Shown: positions 34,853 to 44,110, numbered from the stretch's first letter. The stretch: DNA of 64,000 nt from JAXGTD01 sp040775095 (GCA_040775095.1 JAXGTD010000002.1:1-64000), one strand, 5' to 3'. Notes: generated by a model not told the origin, from the letters alone. Program-made: numbers and translations.

Positions 34853-35511
34853 GACTGGACCCCCTTGCGGCCGAAGGTCGCACCGTTATACCAGCGCGCG
34901 ATGAACGCGGTGAAGATGTGTGTGAGCTTGGTAAAGGGCAGCACGATCATGAGGAGCTCGACACTCAGGATATGGGCGCCGAGGATCAGCGGGTAGGGCC
35001 CAATCAGGCGATGATAGGCGAGGTAACCGGTCAGAACGGGCAGGAAGGTCACCACCCAGATCAAATAGTCCTGCGGCGTGCTGAGGAAGCGTTTTACCGG
35101 CTGGGTCAGGCGGTGAACCAGGCCCGCGATCAGGCCGGCCAGGGTGACCGCCGTGATCGCATCCGACACCGGATTCGGCAGAGCCGGCCAGGCGACGCCG
35201 AAGGTCTGTTTGATCAGCTCCACGTGCGGGATGAAGAGCAGCAGCACGGCGATGAAGCCGACATGCCAGAGGGTGCCGACGATCACGTCGAACGTCGAGC
35301 GCTGGAAGGTGCCGGGGTCTGGCACGAAGCGCGTGACCACCGTCTTGAGGCCGGGACCGAGCTGGCCACCGCGGGCCTCGGCGTAGTTGTGTGCCCGGCC
35401 GAGCATGAAGATCTCCACCAGGCGTACCATTAGCCCAAGCGCGAGCACGGCGACCGCGACGTCGAACATCGGGCCCTTGGTCCAAAGCAGAAATTCCATC
35501 GGGTTGATCAT
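34849..35511 (-). CDS. isp1: Isp1, membrane b-type cytochrome of the hydrogenase
   Basis: A 220-aa integral membrane protein with about five TM helices (for example VAVAVLALGLMVRLVEIFML, VGFIAVLLLFIPHVELI, AVTLAGLIAGLVHRL, VTFLPVLTGYLAYH, ILSVELLMIVLPFTKLTHIF) and paired His that could ligate haem b, as in NarI and DsrM. It links the periplasmic hydrogenase to Isp2 and the quinone pool. It overlaps hynS and isp2 by 4 bp on each side, ensuring stoichiometric translation. Confidence 0.92.
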   Translation of the reverse strand: MINPMEFLLWTKGPMFDVAVAVLALGLMVRLVEIFMLGRAHNYAEARGGQLGPGLKTVVTRFVPDPGTFQRSTFDVIVGTLWHVGFIAVLLLFIPHVELIKQTFGVAWPALPNPVSDAITAVTLAGLIAGLVHRLTQPVKRFLSTPQDYLIWVVTFLPVLTGYLAYHRLIGPYPLILGAHILSVELLMIVLPFTKLTHIFTAFIARWYNGATFGRKGVQS

Positions 35512-36605
35512 AGCTTCCGCTCCAGTTCCTCGACGGTGACCTTAGCGTGCGTCTTGCCGGCAGCCTGGCCCTTGCGCCGGCTCATGAGGCCGCCCGCGCC
35601 GCCGACGACGATACCGGCGGCACCGGCTGCCAGCAGCGTGCCGGTGACGTCGCCCGTGGGGACCGACACGGCCTTGTAGAATCCGCCCGCGTCCCAGAAG
35701 TCCGGCTCCGAGCAGCCCAGGCAGGGGTGTCCGGATTCGATTGGCCAACTGGTGCCGCCGTTCCACTTCATTGTCGCGCAGGCGTTGTACGCCATTGGAC
35801 CCTTGCAGCCGAGGCGGTAAAGGCACCAACCCTTCCTGGCCCCCTCGTCGTCGAAGGTCTCGGCGAAGAGGCCCTTGTCGTAGAACGGACGGCGGTAGCA
35901 GCGGTCGTGGATGGACTGCCCGAAGAAGGCCAGCGGCCGGTTATAGACGTCGAGCTCGGGCAGCTTGCCGAAGACCAGGTACTGGGCCAGCACGCCGGTG
36001 ATGACCATTGGCACCGGCGGACAGCCGGAGACATTGATCACTGGCTTGTCGTGGACCACGTCCATCACCGAGACCGCGCCGCTTGGGTTCGGGGCGGCCT
36101 TGGGCAGGCCGCCAAATGCCGCGCAGGTCCCTACCGCCACCACCGCCGCGGCGCCGCGGACGGCCTCCTCGAGCATCTGCAGGTTGCTCACGCCGGCGAT
36201 CGTCGAGTAGCCGGGGTTGGCATCGGGCCCGGGCAATGAGCCATCCACGACCAGAAGGTATTTCCCCTCGTTCTCGCGCATGGCCTGCTCGCGTGCCTGC
36301 TCCGCGGCCTCGCCGGCGGCGGCCTGCAACGTATGGTGGTAGTCGAGGGAGATGACATCGAAGATCAGGTTCTCGACGGTTGGCGAAAAGCTGCGGGTCA
36401 GCGATTCGGTACAGCCCGTGCATTCCTGGAACGAGAGCCAGATCACCGACGGCCGCCTGGCCTGCTCGAGGGCGGCCGCGATTGCCGTCGCCATGCTCGG
36501 GGGCAGGGCCATCATCGATGCCGTGGCGGCGCAGAACTTGAGGAATCCACGACGTGAGACGCCGTGTTCGCGCAGGCTCTCGCCGAGGGTCTTGGAAACA
36601 GCCAT
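35508..36605 (-). CDS. hynS: [NiFe] hydrogenase small subunit HynS
   Basis: A 365-aa subunit with three Fe-S clusters. The Tat signal is SRRGFLKFCAATASMMALPP (about residues 17-36), so the folded HynSL dimer is exported. Cluster ligands are visible in ECTGCTESL, GTCAAFGG, CPPVPMVI, HDRCYRRPFYD, GWCLYRLGCKGP and HPCLGCSEPDFWD. A C-terminal TM (LLAAGAAGIVVGGAGGLM) anchors it. ATG 36605 has GGAGG 6 bp upstream; the upstream in-frame codons up to 36632 are not needed. Confidence 0.96.
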   Translation of the reverse strand: MAVSKTLGESLREHGVSRRGFLKFCAATASMMALPPSMATAIAAALEQARRPSVIWLSFQECTGCTESLTRSFSPTVENLIFDVISLDYHHTLQAAAGEAAEQAREQAMRENEGKYLLVVDGSLPGPDANPGYSTIAGVSNLQMLEEAVRGAAAVVAVGTCAAFGGLPKAAPNPSGAVSVMDVVHDKPVINVSGCPPVPMVITGVLAQYLVFGKLPELDVYNRPLAFFGQSIHDRCYRRPFYDKGLFAETFDDEGARKGWCLYRLGCKGPMAYNACATMKWNGGTSWPIESGHPCLGCSEPDFWDAGGFYKAVSVPTGDVTGTLLAAGAAGIVVGGAGGLMSRRKGQAAGKTHAKVTVEELERKL

Positions 36606-36660
36606 GATTCCTCCGTTGTGCGTGTGCGGCACGTGGTTGTTCGGACGCCCGATTGTGGCC

Positions 36661-37101
36661 CTACGAGGCCATCGGGCCCGGTGATTCCGCGTCGAGACGG
36701 GCGGTCAACGCGGCAAGCGATTCGGTCAGGTCGTCGCGCTGGCTACGCAGGATGCGCGGCACCTCGTCGATCTCGATCTGCAGCGCGATGCGCTGATCGT
36801 CGGTGTTCGCGTAGTCGATGATCCAAACCCCGGCGAAGGCGGTTTCGCGAATGCGGGTGGGACCCAGTGCATCGATGGTGGCCTCCACCTCTCCGCGGCC
36901 GAGCAGGTGCATCAGGCGCTCCTCATCGCCAGGGCCGAAGGGCATGGCGGCGAGGTCAATGCAGGTCGGCTCGCCGGTCTCCACCAATCTCTGGATGGCG
37001 TGGCGGATCTCGCTGAGAATCGGTAGCGCGTTACCAAAGGTGTCGGTCGGTCGCGTCGCGGCGGCCTGGATCAGGATCGGTATTTCGTCCAACGCGGTCA
37101 T
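36661..37101 (-). CDS. HupH/HyaF-like hydrogenase expression factor
   Basis: A 146-aa cytoplasmic protein resembling the HupH C-terminal domain (GEVEATIDALGPTRIRETAFAGVWIIDYAN and IALQIEIDEVPRILRSQRDD). Family members assist assembly or iron-sulfur maturation of uptake hydrogenases. Standard HupH/HyaF is about 280 aa, so only one domain is present. It lies 55 bp upstream of hynS on the same strand, with an SD (GGAGG) of its own. A direct role in HynSL assembly is inferred from position. Confidence 0.75.
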   Translation of the reverse strand: MTALDEIPILIQAAATRPTDTFGNALPILSEIRHAIQRLVETGEPTCIDLAAMPFGPGDEERLMHLLGRGEVEATIDALGPTRIRETAFAGVWIIDYANTDDQRIALQIEIDEVPRILRSQRDDLTESLAALTARLDAESPGPMAS

Positions 37102-37119
37102 GGGAAAGAACCTCCGAGC

Positions 37120-37185
37120 ACCTGTTGATGAATTTTATGCTTTTCTAATTAGCCGGTTGTCGAAATGGTTGAGAATTTGCAGGGT
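37120..37185 (-). promoter_or_regulatory. AT-rich segment, possible promoter of the hupH-like - hynSL operon
   Basis: Between hynD and the hupH-like gene, the minus strand shows an AT-rich tract with TTCGACA and, about 20 bp on, TAAAAT. The match to sigma70 is weak; no -24/-12 element was seen. Confidence 0.25.
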
Positions 37186-37197
37186 TCCTGACCCAGA

Positions 37198-37695
37198 TCA
37201 TTCGCTCGGCGCACCGACCGCCGCGCGCCAGCGCGCGAGCAGCTCACGCGCGGCCTTGACCGCCACGGGTACCGCGCCGGCGACCGCGGGTGTGAGCTCA
37301 TCGCCCCAATCCACCCGCCCGGGCTCGATCCCGATCAGCGCGCGACGGTGCGGCAGGCTATCGGTGAGGCGCGCGATGTCGAGCAGATCGGCCAGGCTGA
37401 CCTCGTGCACGCTTTTCGCGTAACGGCGAAGCCGTGCGTCCATCTCCGCGCCTTCGAACACCCGCAGGCTGCCGGGGCGCTCACCCATGGCGGCGGCATC
37501 GACGACGATCAGGTGCTCGGCCTCGGCAATGGGACCGGCCAAGGTGAAGCTCAGCGTGCCGCCGTCGAGCAGGACGAGGGTGGGATCGGCGTCGGCCTCG
37601 GTCTGCAGCGCGCGCAGCACGGCGACACCGACCGCCTCGTCGGTCAGCAGGACGTTGCCAAGTCCAAGGATTAGCGCCGGCGGGCTAACAGGCAT
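37198..37695 (-). CDS. hynD: Hydrogenase maturation protease HynD
   Basis: A 165-aa HyaD/HybD/HupD-type endopeptidase that cleaves the large subunit after nickel insertion. The metal-binding residues are in GLGNVLLTDEAVGV (Glu) and VVDAAAMG (Asp) and in KSVHEVSLADLL (His). GGAGG precedes the ATG by 9 bp. Its substrate is most likely HynL, whose 15-residue tail follows DPCIACAVH. It precedes the hupH-like gene by 97 bp. Confidence 0.93.
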   Translation of the reverse strand: MPVSPPALILGLGNVLLTDEAVGVAVLRALQTEADADPTLVLLDGGTLSFTLAGPIAEAEHLIVVDAAAMGERPGSLRVFEGAEMDARLRRYAKSVHEVSLADLLDIARLTDSLPHRRALIGIEPGRVDWGDELTPAVAGAVPVAVKAARELLARWRAAVGAPSE

Positions 37696-37775
37696 GCCGT
37701 GGTGCCTCCGAACAGGGTTGCAGTCCAGGTGCCCGCGGTCGTAGCCTTGATGAAAACGGATTGGAGAGCGCGAAC

Positions 37776-38015
37776 ATGTGTCTGGGGATCCCGATGCGAA
37801 TCGTCGCCATCGACGGTCTTGTCGCCCGCTGCGAGGCCAAGGGCGTGGAGCGTGAAGCGAGCCTGTTCATGCTCCAGCACGAGGCACTGGCCGTGGGCGA
37901 CTACGTGGTTATTCATCTGGGTCATGCCGTCGACAGGGTGACGGCGGAGCAGGCGGCGGACGCTTGGGCGGTGTACGACGAAATGCTCGCCGCGGAGGAC
38001 GCCTTGCGTCCCTGA
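37776..38015 (+). CDS. hypC: Hydrogenase maturation chaperone HypC (HupF family)
   Basis: A 79-aa protein starting MCLGIPMRIVAIDG; the N-terminal Cys2 is the essential residue that holds the Fe(CN)2CO intermediate with HypD. ALAVGDYVVIHLGHAVDRV is the conserved OB-fold core. It is transcribed away from hynD with 80 bp between them. No other hyp gene (A, B, D, E, F) lies here, so this may be a dedicated chaperone for HynL while the general set is elsewhere. Confidence 0.95.
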   Translation: MCLGIPMRIVAIDGLVARCEAKGVEREASLFMLQHEALAVGDYVVIHLGHAVDRVTAEQAADAWAVYDEMLAAEDALRP

Positions 38016-38115
38016 GCGCGGGCCGCGGGCAAGCCTGACGGCGGCCCCGCAAAGGGGTGCCGGTGAGGTGTTCCCCGTTGAGGGCAGACGGTCAATCTCG
38101 GAGCTCGACAGGCCC

Positions 38116-38574
38116 CTAGGCGTCGGCAAACTCGGCGGCGATGGCGTATTGCCGGTTGACCTCGCCGTCTGTCGCGCCGGGCTCGCCTTCCACCAGTTCG
38201 CAATTATTGGCCATCCGCGCGTGCATGGCCGCCTTCCAGGCCCGGTTGGTGCGCTCGGCCAACAGGCTATCGGGGGTGAGCGCGGCGGTGATCGACGCGG
38301 CGACGAAGTGATCGGCCTGGGCCAGCCAGTCGGTGTCCTTACCGCAATCGGTGTAGGTCTTCGTCGACCAGGCCTTGGCCGCGCGATAGGCGTCTTCGAG
38401 CTCTCCCGGTGTCGCGTCGGGACGCAGGGCGGTCTCGATGGCCCGATTAACGCGTTCGTCTCTGCTGAGATGGATCACGCTCTCGGCGAATCGGGCGCCG
38501 ATGGCGCGTTGTTGCTCGGCGCTGAGCCGGTCGAGCAGCTTGCGCAGGTCTTGGTCGTTGCTGATAGTCGCCAT
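38116..38574 (-). CDS. Helical protein of unknown function near the hydrogenase genes
   Basis: A 152-aa protein starting MATISNDQDLRKLLDRLSAE, acidic and predicted all-helical, with two Cys (TDCGKD and NNCELVEG). No signal peptide or TM. No family recognised. It is convergent with hypC and lies 446 bp from the divergent ppsR, so it may be its own unit. Confidence 0.6.
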   Translation of the reverse strand: MATISNDQDLRKLLDRLSAEQQRAIGARFAESVIHLSRDERVNRAIETALRPDATPGELEDAYRAAKAWSTKTYTDCGKDTDWLAQADHFVAASITAALTPDSLLAERTNRAWKAAMHARMANNCELVEGEPGATDGEVNRQYAIAAEFADA

Positions 38575-39020
38575 GGTGGAAGTGCCCTCGGCCGGTTGGA
38601 ACGCGTGGGCGGTCGGGTGGAAGCGCGGCCGCCCGTGACGAATGACCTGGAAACGATGCCGGACGCGATGGGGTGCCCCTGCCATCGGCTGCCGGCAGAC
38701 AGCTCGGATGTCGACGAGCTCAATGGTCTTCCAAGACTACTATGGGCCGAAAGAGGCCCAATCCGCATTGACGTGGGTCACGGGTTGCGGGGGAGGGCCT
38801 GGCGCGACATACCCCCCGTGCCCGGCAATTGGCGAGTTGACATTTCGCGCGGCGCCGGCGGATGCTCAAAGTTCGGATATGGGCGCGCGCCTGGGGCGTC
38901 GGGCGCTCGATGCGAGGGTGCGCGGGGACCGCCCACGACCCTCCCGCGCCGTTGGCTCGCCTCGGCACCGATACGCGCGGTACCCGCCCCACCCGTCCTC
39001 CTTCGTGACCCGGATCAGCC
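38575..39020. other. 446-bp divergent intergenic region
   Basis: No gene in either direction. A small palindrome GTCTTCCAAGAC occurs near 38728. It should contain the promoter of ppsR and of the minus-strand helical protein; no clear hexamers were identified. Confidence 0.35.
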
Positions 39021-39833
39021 ATGAAACGCACGGTCTACTTCGTCTCCGAGAGCACTGGTATCACCGCCGAGACACTCGGGCACAGCCTGCTGTCGCAGTT
39101 TGACACGGTCGACTTCGAGCAGGTCTATATGCCCTATATCAATACGGCCGCGCGCGCCGAGGCGCTGACGCACCGCATGCAAGAGGCCCATGCACGCGAT
39201 GGCATGCGACCAATCGTGTTCGCGACCATGCTTAACGAAGAGATCGGGCGCATTCTGCGCGGTGGCGACTGCTTCTACATGGAGATGTTCGAGCAGTTCG
39301 TCGAACCGCTCAGTGCAGAGCTCGGTGTGCCGCCGAGCCGCCAGTCCGGGCGTAGCCACGCGATCACCAAGCCAAGCTCGTATACGAAGCGCATCGAGGC
39401 GATCAACTATGCGATGGCCAACGACGATGGCGTACGCCCGGACAATTTCCGCCATGCCGATGTGGTCCTCGTGGGCGTCTCTCGTTCCGGTAAGACACCG
39501 ACCTGCCTCTATCTGGCGATGCACTATGGCCTGCGTTCGGCCAATTACCCGATTACCGAGGAGGACTTCGCCCGCGGCGAATTGCCCGCCGAGGTCTGGG
39601 CGGCTCGAAGAACGATGTTTGGTTTGACCATCGATTCCCAGCGGCTTCACCTGGTGCGGGAAGAGCGCCGTCCCGGCAGCGCGTACGCGTCGCTAGCACG
39701 CTGCCAAAGCGATATTCGCGAGGCGCTGAACATGTTCAAGCGTCTCCGGGTACCGGTGCTCAATACCACCAGCCAGTCAATCGAGGAGATCTCGTCGCAG
39801 ATCCTGCGCAGCCTAAAGACCCCCATTACGTGA
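39021..39833 (+). CDS. ppsR: PEP synthetase regulatory kinase/pyrophosphorylase PpsR
   Basis: A 270-aa DUF299 protein. The N-terminus MKRTVYFVSESTGITAETLG, the P-loop GVSRSGKTPTCLYLA and the RCQSDIREALNMFKRL tract are signatures. It inactivates PEP synthetase by ADP-dependent phosphorylation of a Thr and reactivates it by Pi-dependent dephosphorylation, setting gluconeogenic flux. The partner gene ppsA is not in the window. Translation stops just before a terminator-like hairpin. Confidence 0.94.
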   Translation: MKRTVYFVSESTGITAETLGHSLLSQFDTVDFEQVYMPYINTAARAEALTHRMQEAHARDGMRPIVFATMLNEEIGRILRGGDCFYMEMFEQFVEPLSAELGVPPSRQSGRSHAITKPSSYTKRIEAINYAMANDDGVRPDNFRHADVVLVGVSRSGKTPTCLYLAMHYGLRSANYPITEEDFARGELPAEVWAARRTMFGLTIDSQRLHLVREERRPGSAYASLARCQSDIREALNMFKRLRVPVLNTTSQSIEEISSQILRSLKTPIT

Positions 39834-40486
39834 CCAGGCGACACCGATACGAGGGCGTTTCCGATGAAGGATCGGGGAAGGGTCGCCTTTTTCTGTCGCC
39901 GGCGGGCATTGACAACGGAGCGATTCGCGTATCGCACTCCATGGACAGCGAAGCGAGACGCTCCCGGGATTGACCGAATCGGGGTCTCGCGGCGAGTCGC
40001 ACGAGTCCCTTCCCAGTGATTCTTCAAGACGGTGCTCGGGAAGCGCAGCTCCGGGGGGCGCATTCTCATACACCCGCGCGCGAAAATGGCGGTGCATCCC
40101 AACGCCGCTCGGACAGGTTGAATCTCTCCAGCGACCCGGATGAGAGAGCTGGTGTTTGCTTCGCCCAGGTGCGGAGGACGCCGCCTGGCAATTGATGCAT
40201 GTCAAAGAAAACCACCCCGCCTCGGTGATCTTGAGCGAAATCAAGGTCCGAGGTCCGTTGCTTCGAGCACAGTCCAGGCTGCACAGCACGCGCCAGACCT
40301 TGTCCGAACCGCCCCCCGGCCCGGGGGTTGTCACACCCGGGCCCGACGCATTGGATTCGGGCGGCACGGGTCGGAGCGTGGTTGGCAGCGACCCGCTCGC
40401 GGCGGCCCCTGGGTGACGCATATCCCGCCGGGCCGTGGCGTTCGAGTCGGCAACGAGAGCCATCGAAGCCACCCGGAGGAAACAGA
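39834..40486. other. 653-bp intergenic region before the octaheme cytochrome
   Basis: Apart from the terminator at 39837-39902 no gene is recognised. The segment 40140-40480 is presumably the promoter and leader of the cytochrome gene. A GC palindrome CCCCGGCCCGGGGG occurs at 40313-40326. Confidence 0.35.
39837..39902 (+). terminator. Terminator of ppsR
   Basis: GGCGAC (39837-39842) pairs with GTCGCC (39892-39897), with inner stem CCGAT/ATCGG (39861-39875), followed by TTTTT. It begins 4 bp after the ppsR stop. Confidence 0.5.
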
Positions 40487-41992
40487 ATGTCAAAATCGAG
40501 CCAACGCCCGTCGTTGGGGCTACTTAGCGCCACGTTGACGGGCTTTTGCCTGTTGCTCAGCGCCACCCAGGCGACCGCCGCCCGGCCGGCGGGTCAGCAG
40601 GGAGTCGACTGGGGTGACCCACGCGGCCAGGAGTGCGTGGATTGTCACATGACCGAGAACCCCGGTCTGTACTCGGAGTGGAATCGCAGCCAGCACGGCC
40701 AGTCCGGTGTGACCTGCCTGGATTGTCATGAGGCCAATGAGGACGATGTAGACGCCTTTCGTCACGAAGATGCGTATATCTCGATCGTCGTAACGCCAAA
40801 GGACTGCGCCAAGTGCCACGAGACCGAGTTCCAGGAGATGGATGGATCCCACCACGCTAAGGCCGGGCAGATCCTCGGCTCGCTGGACAATCTCCTGGGT
40901 GAGGTGGTCGGCGGTCCCGCAGCCGTCAATGCCGGCTGCAAGCAGTGCCATGGCGCCGAGCTGGAGTTCATCGCCGAGGGCAAAGAAAAGGGCAAGCCGA
41001 CCCCTGGTACCTGGCCCAACACCGGCATCGGCCGCATCAACCCCGACGGTAGTCTCGGCTCCTGCAGCGCCTGCCACGGCCGTCATCGTTTCTCCCGGGC
41101 CCAGGCGCGTACCCCGGATACATGTGGCAAGTGCCATGTCGGCCCCGACCACCCGCAGATCGAGGTCTACAACGAGTCCAAGCACGGCATCATCTATCGC
41201 GCGCAGGTTGACGAGATGAACCTCGATTCGGACAAGTGGGTCGCCGGCGTCGACTACAGCGCCGCGCCCACCTGCGCCACCTGTCACATGAGCGCATCGC
41301 CCACCGAGGGCAAGACGCACAACGTCGGTGAACGCATCTCCTGGACGCTGCGCCCGCCGATCTCGACCAAGATCAACCTCGTCAAGCTGGAGAACGGGGA
41401 CGAGTTCGATGTCCCCGAGGGTAAGGACCTCCCCAAGGTTGGTGATGAGGCAAAGGGCTCGACCGTGGTCGAGGTGCTCACCTGGAAGGATCGCCGCGGC
41501 AAGATGGAGGACATCTGCTACGGCTGCCATGCCACCAGCGTCGTCGAGGGGCATTACGCGCAGTTCGACAACGTGGTCGATCTCTATAACGACAAGTTTG
41601 CCAAGCCTATCGCCGCGGTGATGGACCAGCTGAAGGAACGCGGCTACATCACCCCGGCGCCCTTCGACGAGAAGATCGAATGGACCTGGTGGGAGATCTG
41701 GCACCATGAGGGGCGTCGGGCGCGCCACGGCGCCTCCATGAGTGGGCCGGACTACACCTGGTGGCACGGCATGTACGAGGTGGCCCAGCACACCTATTTC
41801 AAGTGGATCCCGGAGCTGAAAGAGGTGGTGATCGAGAAGGATGGCAACGATGAGGTCGCCGTCGCGTTGCTGGAGGAGTACTTCAAGCCCATCGAGGGCC
41901 ACGATTGGTACTTCAACGGTATGAGCAAGGAGCAGCTCGATACAGTCCGAAAGGGCTTCGAGGCCCGCTATGGTAAGGGGGCGCTGAAGTAG
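40487..41992 (+). CDS. Exported octaheme cytochrome c, hydroxylamine oxidoreductase (HAO)-like
   Basis: A 501-aa protein: signal peptide about 1-32 (GLLSATLTGFCLLLSATQATA), then eight CxxCH haem sites with first Cys at about residues 50, 77, 107, 151, 193, 213, 263 and 344, and a long haem-free helical C-terminus. This layout is that of octaheme HAO-family cytochromes, acting in the periplasm. In HAO a Tyr near the C-terminus cross-links to the catalytic haem; Tyr423 in GPDYTWWHGMYEV is the obvious candidate, but its equivalence needs an alignment. The reaction could be oxidative (hydroxylamine) or reductive (nitrite/hydroxylamine). SD GGAGGAA is 8 bp upstream. A TPR protein follows after 137 bp; no cycA-type partner is near. 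Confidence 0.88.
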   Translation: MSKSSQRPSLGLLSATLTGFCLLLSATQATAARPAGQQGVDWGDPRGQECVDCHMTENPGLYSEWNRSQHGQSGVTCLDCHEANEDDVDAFRHEDAYISIVVTPKDCAKCHETEFQEMDGSHHAKAGQILGSLDNLLGEVVGGPAAVNAGCKQCHGAELEFIAEGKEKGKPTPGTWPNTGIGRINPDGSLGSCSACHGRHRFSRAQARTPDTCGKCHVGPDHPQIEVYNESKHGIIYRAQVDEMNLDSDKWVAGVDYSAAPTCATCHMSASPTEGKTHNVGERISWTLRPPISTKINLVKLENGDEFDVPEGKDLPKVGDEAKGSTVVEVLTWKDRRGKMEDICYGCHATSVVEGHYAQFDNVVDLYNDKFAKPIAAVMDQLKERGYITPAPFDEKIEWTWWEIWHHEGRRARHGASMSGPDYTWWHGMYEVAQHTYFKWIPELKEVVIEKDGNDEVAVALLEEYFKPIEGHDWYFNGMSKEQLDTVRKGFEARYGKGALK

Positions 41993-42129
41993 GGGTCGCC
42001 CCCAGGCACGCGTCGTCCTGCGTCGTCAAGGCGCAGGGCGCCGCATCGACACCCCGGGCGCGCGGGTCGGCGTGCACCGTCGCCCTGTCTGGCGCTCGGC
42101 CAGCCTCCGCTTTCACGAACTGGACAGCT

Positions 42130-42588
42130 ATGAAAATCCTTCCCTTGGTGCTCGTGTGCGCCGGCCTGATCGCACCGGCAACCGCGCTTCGCGCGGATAC
42201 GCCCGATGAGCTGATCGTTCGCGGCGAGACCCAGATGCAGGCGCAGGACATCGCCGGCGCCATCGCCACGCTGACTCGTGCAATCGAGATGGCCCCGGAA
42301 TCGTCGCTCGCCCACACGCGGCTGGGCGGGGCCTACCTGCTCGATCAGCAATACGACGCGGCGATCGTTCAGTTCCAGCAGGCGATCTCCGCCGATGGCA
42401 ACAATGCGAACGCCTTTGTCGGTATGGCCGTCGCCTATCTGCATTCCGATCGCGTCGAGCTGGCCAAGGCCGCGTTGCTCGAGGCGAAACGTGTCGACCC
42501 GTCCAAGGCCGCCAGCATCAACGAGACCCTCGAGCTCATCGAGCAGCGCGGTGATGGCGCGGGCGGGCCCGCGATGCATCAACCCTGA
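42130..42588 (+). CDS. Small periplasmic TPR protein
   Basis: A 152-aa protein with a signal peptide (MKILPLVLVCAGLIAPATALRA) and three TPR units (PDELIVRGETQMQAQDIAGA, SSLAHTRLGGAYLLDQQYDAA, ANAFVGMAVAYLHSDRVELA). It lies 137 bp downstream of the octaheme cytochrome on the same strand and may help assemble or dock it; this is inference. Function otherwise unknown. Confidence 0.75.
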   Translation: MKILPLVLVCAGLIAPATALRADTPDELIVRGETQMQAQDIAGAIATLTRAIEMAPESSLAHTRLGGAYLLDQQYDAAIVQFQQAISADGNNANAFVGMAVAYLHSDRVELAKAALLEAKRVDPSKAASINETLELIEQRGDGAGGPAMHQP

Positions 42589-42655
42589 CCACCCCGCGCG
42601 GCGCTCCCGTCGCCAGGACCCTCACGCTCAGAGCGGTCGACCGCCGCTGCTCGGT

Positions 42656-44110
42656 TCAACGCCGCCAGAACGCCGGCGTGAGGAGCACCAGCAGCGTGAA
42701 GATCTCCAGGCGCCCGAGCAGCATCGCGAAACAAAGGATCCAGATGCCGGGATCGTGCATATCCACGTAATGGGCGCCGACCGTCGCGAGCCCGGGACCG
42801 AGGTTGTTGATGCAGGCCGCCACGGCTGAGAACGAGGTCAGCAGGTCCAGCCCGGTTGCCGCCAGAGCCAGATACATGAATGTGAACGCGGCGACATAGA
42901 GCGAGAAGAAGCCCCAGACGGCGTCGACGATGCGGTGATTGACGGCCTTGCCGCCAACCATGACCGGCAGCTGCGCGTTGGGGTGGATCAGCCGCCCGAT
43001 TTCACGCAGCCCCTGCTTGATCAGCAGCAGGAAGCGGATCACCTTGATTCCGCCCCCGGTGGAGCCGGCACAGCCACCGACGAAGGCCAGAAAAAGGAGC
43101 AGGATCTCGAGGAATGGGGGCCAGTAGTAGAATTCGGCCGTCGTGAAACCAGTGGTGGTGCCGATCGAGACCGCCTGGAACAGGCCCTTAGTGAAGGATT
43201 CGTTCCAGTCGATGTAGGTGTCGGTGTAGAACAGGGTCACGGTGGTGATGGCGGTGACGACGACCATCAGGAAAAGGTAGAAGCGAAACTCGCTGTCGCG
43301 CGCGTAGGTCAGCACATCGCGCCGGCGCACGGCGACGAAATGCAGCGCGAAGTTGACACCCGAGAGCAGCATGAAGACCACCGCGATCATTTCGATCAGG
43401 GTGCTGTCGTAGAAGCCAATGCTGGTGTCGTGGGTCGAGAACCCGCCGATGGCAACGGTTGAAAAGGCATGTCCGATGGCGTCGAACAGGGTCATGCCCG
43501 CCGCCCAGTATGCCAGTGAGCAGGCGATCGTAAGCCCGAGATAGATGTACCACAGCGCCTTGGCCGTCTCGGTGATACGCGGTGTCAGCTTATTGTCTTT
43601 GATCGGCCCGGGGGTCTCGGCCCGGTAGAGCTGCATGCCACCGACCCCGAGCATCGGCAGCACGGCCACCGCGAGCACGATGATGCCCATGCCGCCGAGC
43701 CACTGGAGTTGCTGGCGGTACCAGAGCACGGAGTGGGGCAGGTCGTCGATGCCGAGGATGACCGTGGCGCCGGTCGTGGTGAGTCCAGACAGGGACTCGA
43801 AGATTGAATCCGTCACGGACAGGGTTGGCTCGGGAGCGAGCCAGAAGGGCAACGCGCCCGACAGGCCCAGCACCACCCAGAACAGCACCACGACCAGGAA
43901 TCCGTCGCGCAGGCGCAGCTCTTGGCGTTTGCGCGCCACCGGGAGCCAGATCACCAGACCCGTGCTGAGGATGACGGCGAATGCGTATACGAATGGCATG
44001 GCCGCGCCATCGCCATAGATCAGGGCGATGACGACCGGTGGCAGCATGGTGAAGCTAAAGAGCATCAACAGCAGCCCCAGCACCTTTTGCACGGCGGTGA
44101 ACTTTCTCAT
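42656..44110 (-). CDS. trkH: Trk potassium transporter membrane subunit TrkH
   Basis: A 484-aa protein with about ten TM helices and four pore loops of the Trk/Ktr type (SLSGLTTTGATVI, AIGHAFSTVAIGGFSTHD, SIGTTTGFTTAEF, FVGGCAGSTGGGIKVIR, and AVAACINNLGPGL). TrkH moves K+ (with H+) across the inner membrane under control of TrkA. trkA lies 32 bp upstream on the same strand. Length and motifs are normal. Confidence 0.96.
   Translation of the reverse strand: MRKFTAVQKVLGLLLMLFSFTMLPPVVIALIYGDGAAMPFVYAFAVILSTGLVIWLPVARKRQELRLRDGFLVVVLFWVVLGLSGALPFWLAPEPTLSVTDSIFESLSGLTTTGATVILGIDDLPHSVLWYRQQLQWLGGMGIIVLAVAVLPMLGVGGMQLYRAETPGPIKDNKLTPRITETAKALWYIYLGLTIACSLAYWAAGMTLFDAIGHAFSTVAIGGFSTHDTSIGFYDSTLIEMIAVVFMLLSGVNFALHFVAVRRRDVLTYARDSEFRFYLFLMVVVTAITTVTLFYTDTYIDWNESFTKGLFQAVSIGTTTGFTTAEFYYWPPFLEILLLFLAFVGGCAGSTGGGIKVIRFLLLIKQGLREIGRLIHPNAQLPVMVGGKAVNHRIVDAVWGFFSLYVAAFTFMYLALAATGLDLLTSFSAVAACINNLGPGLATVGAHYVDMHDPGIWILCFAMLLGRLEIFTLLVLLTPAFWRR

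Noticed and set aside
37102..37197. sigma54 (-24/-12) promoter upstream of the hydrogenase genes
   Set aside because: No GG-N10-GC core with the right flanks on the minus strand.
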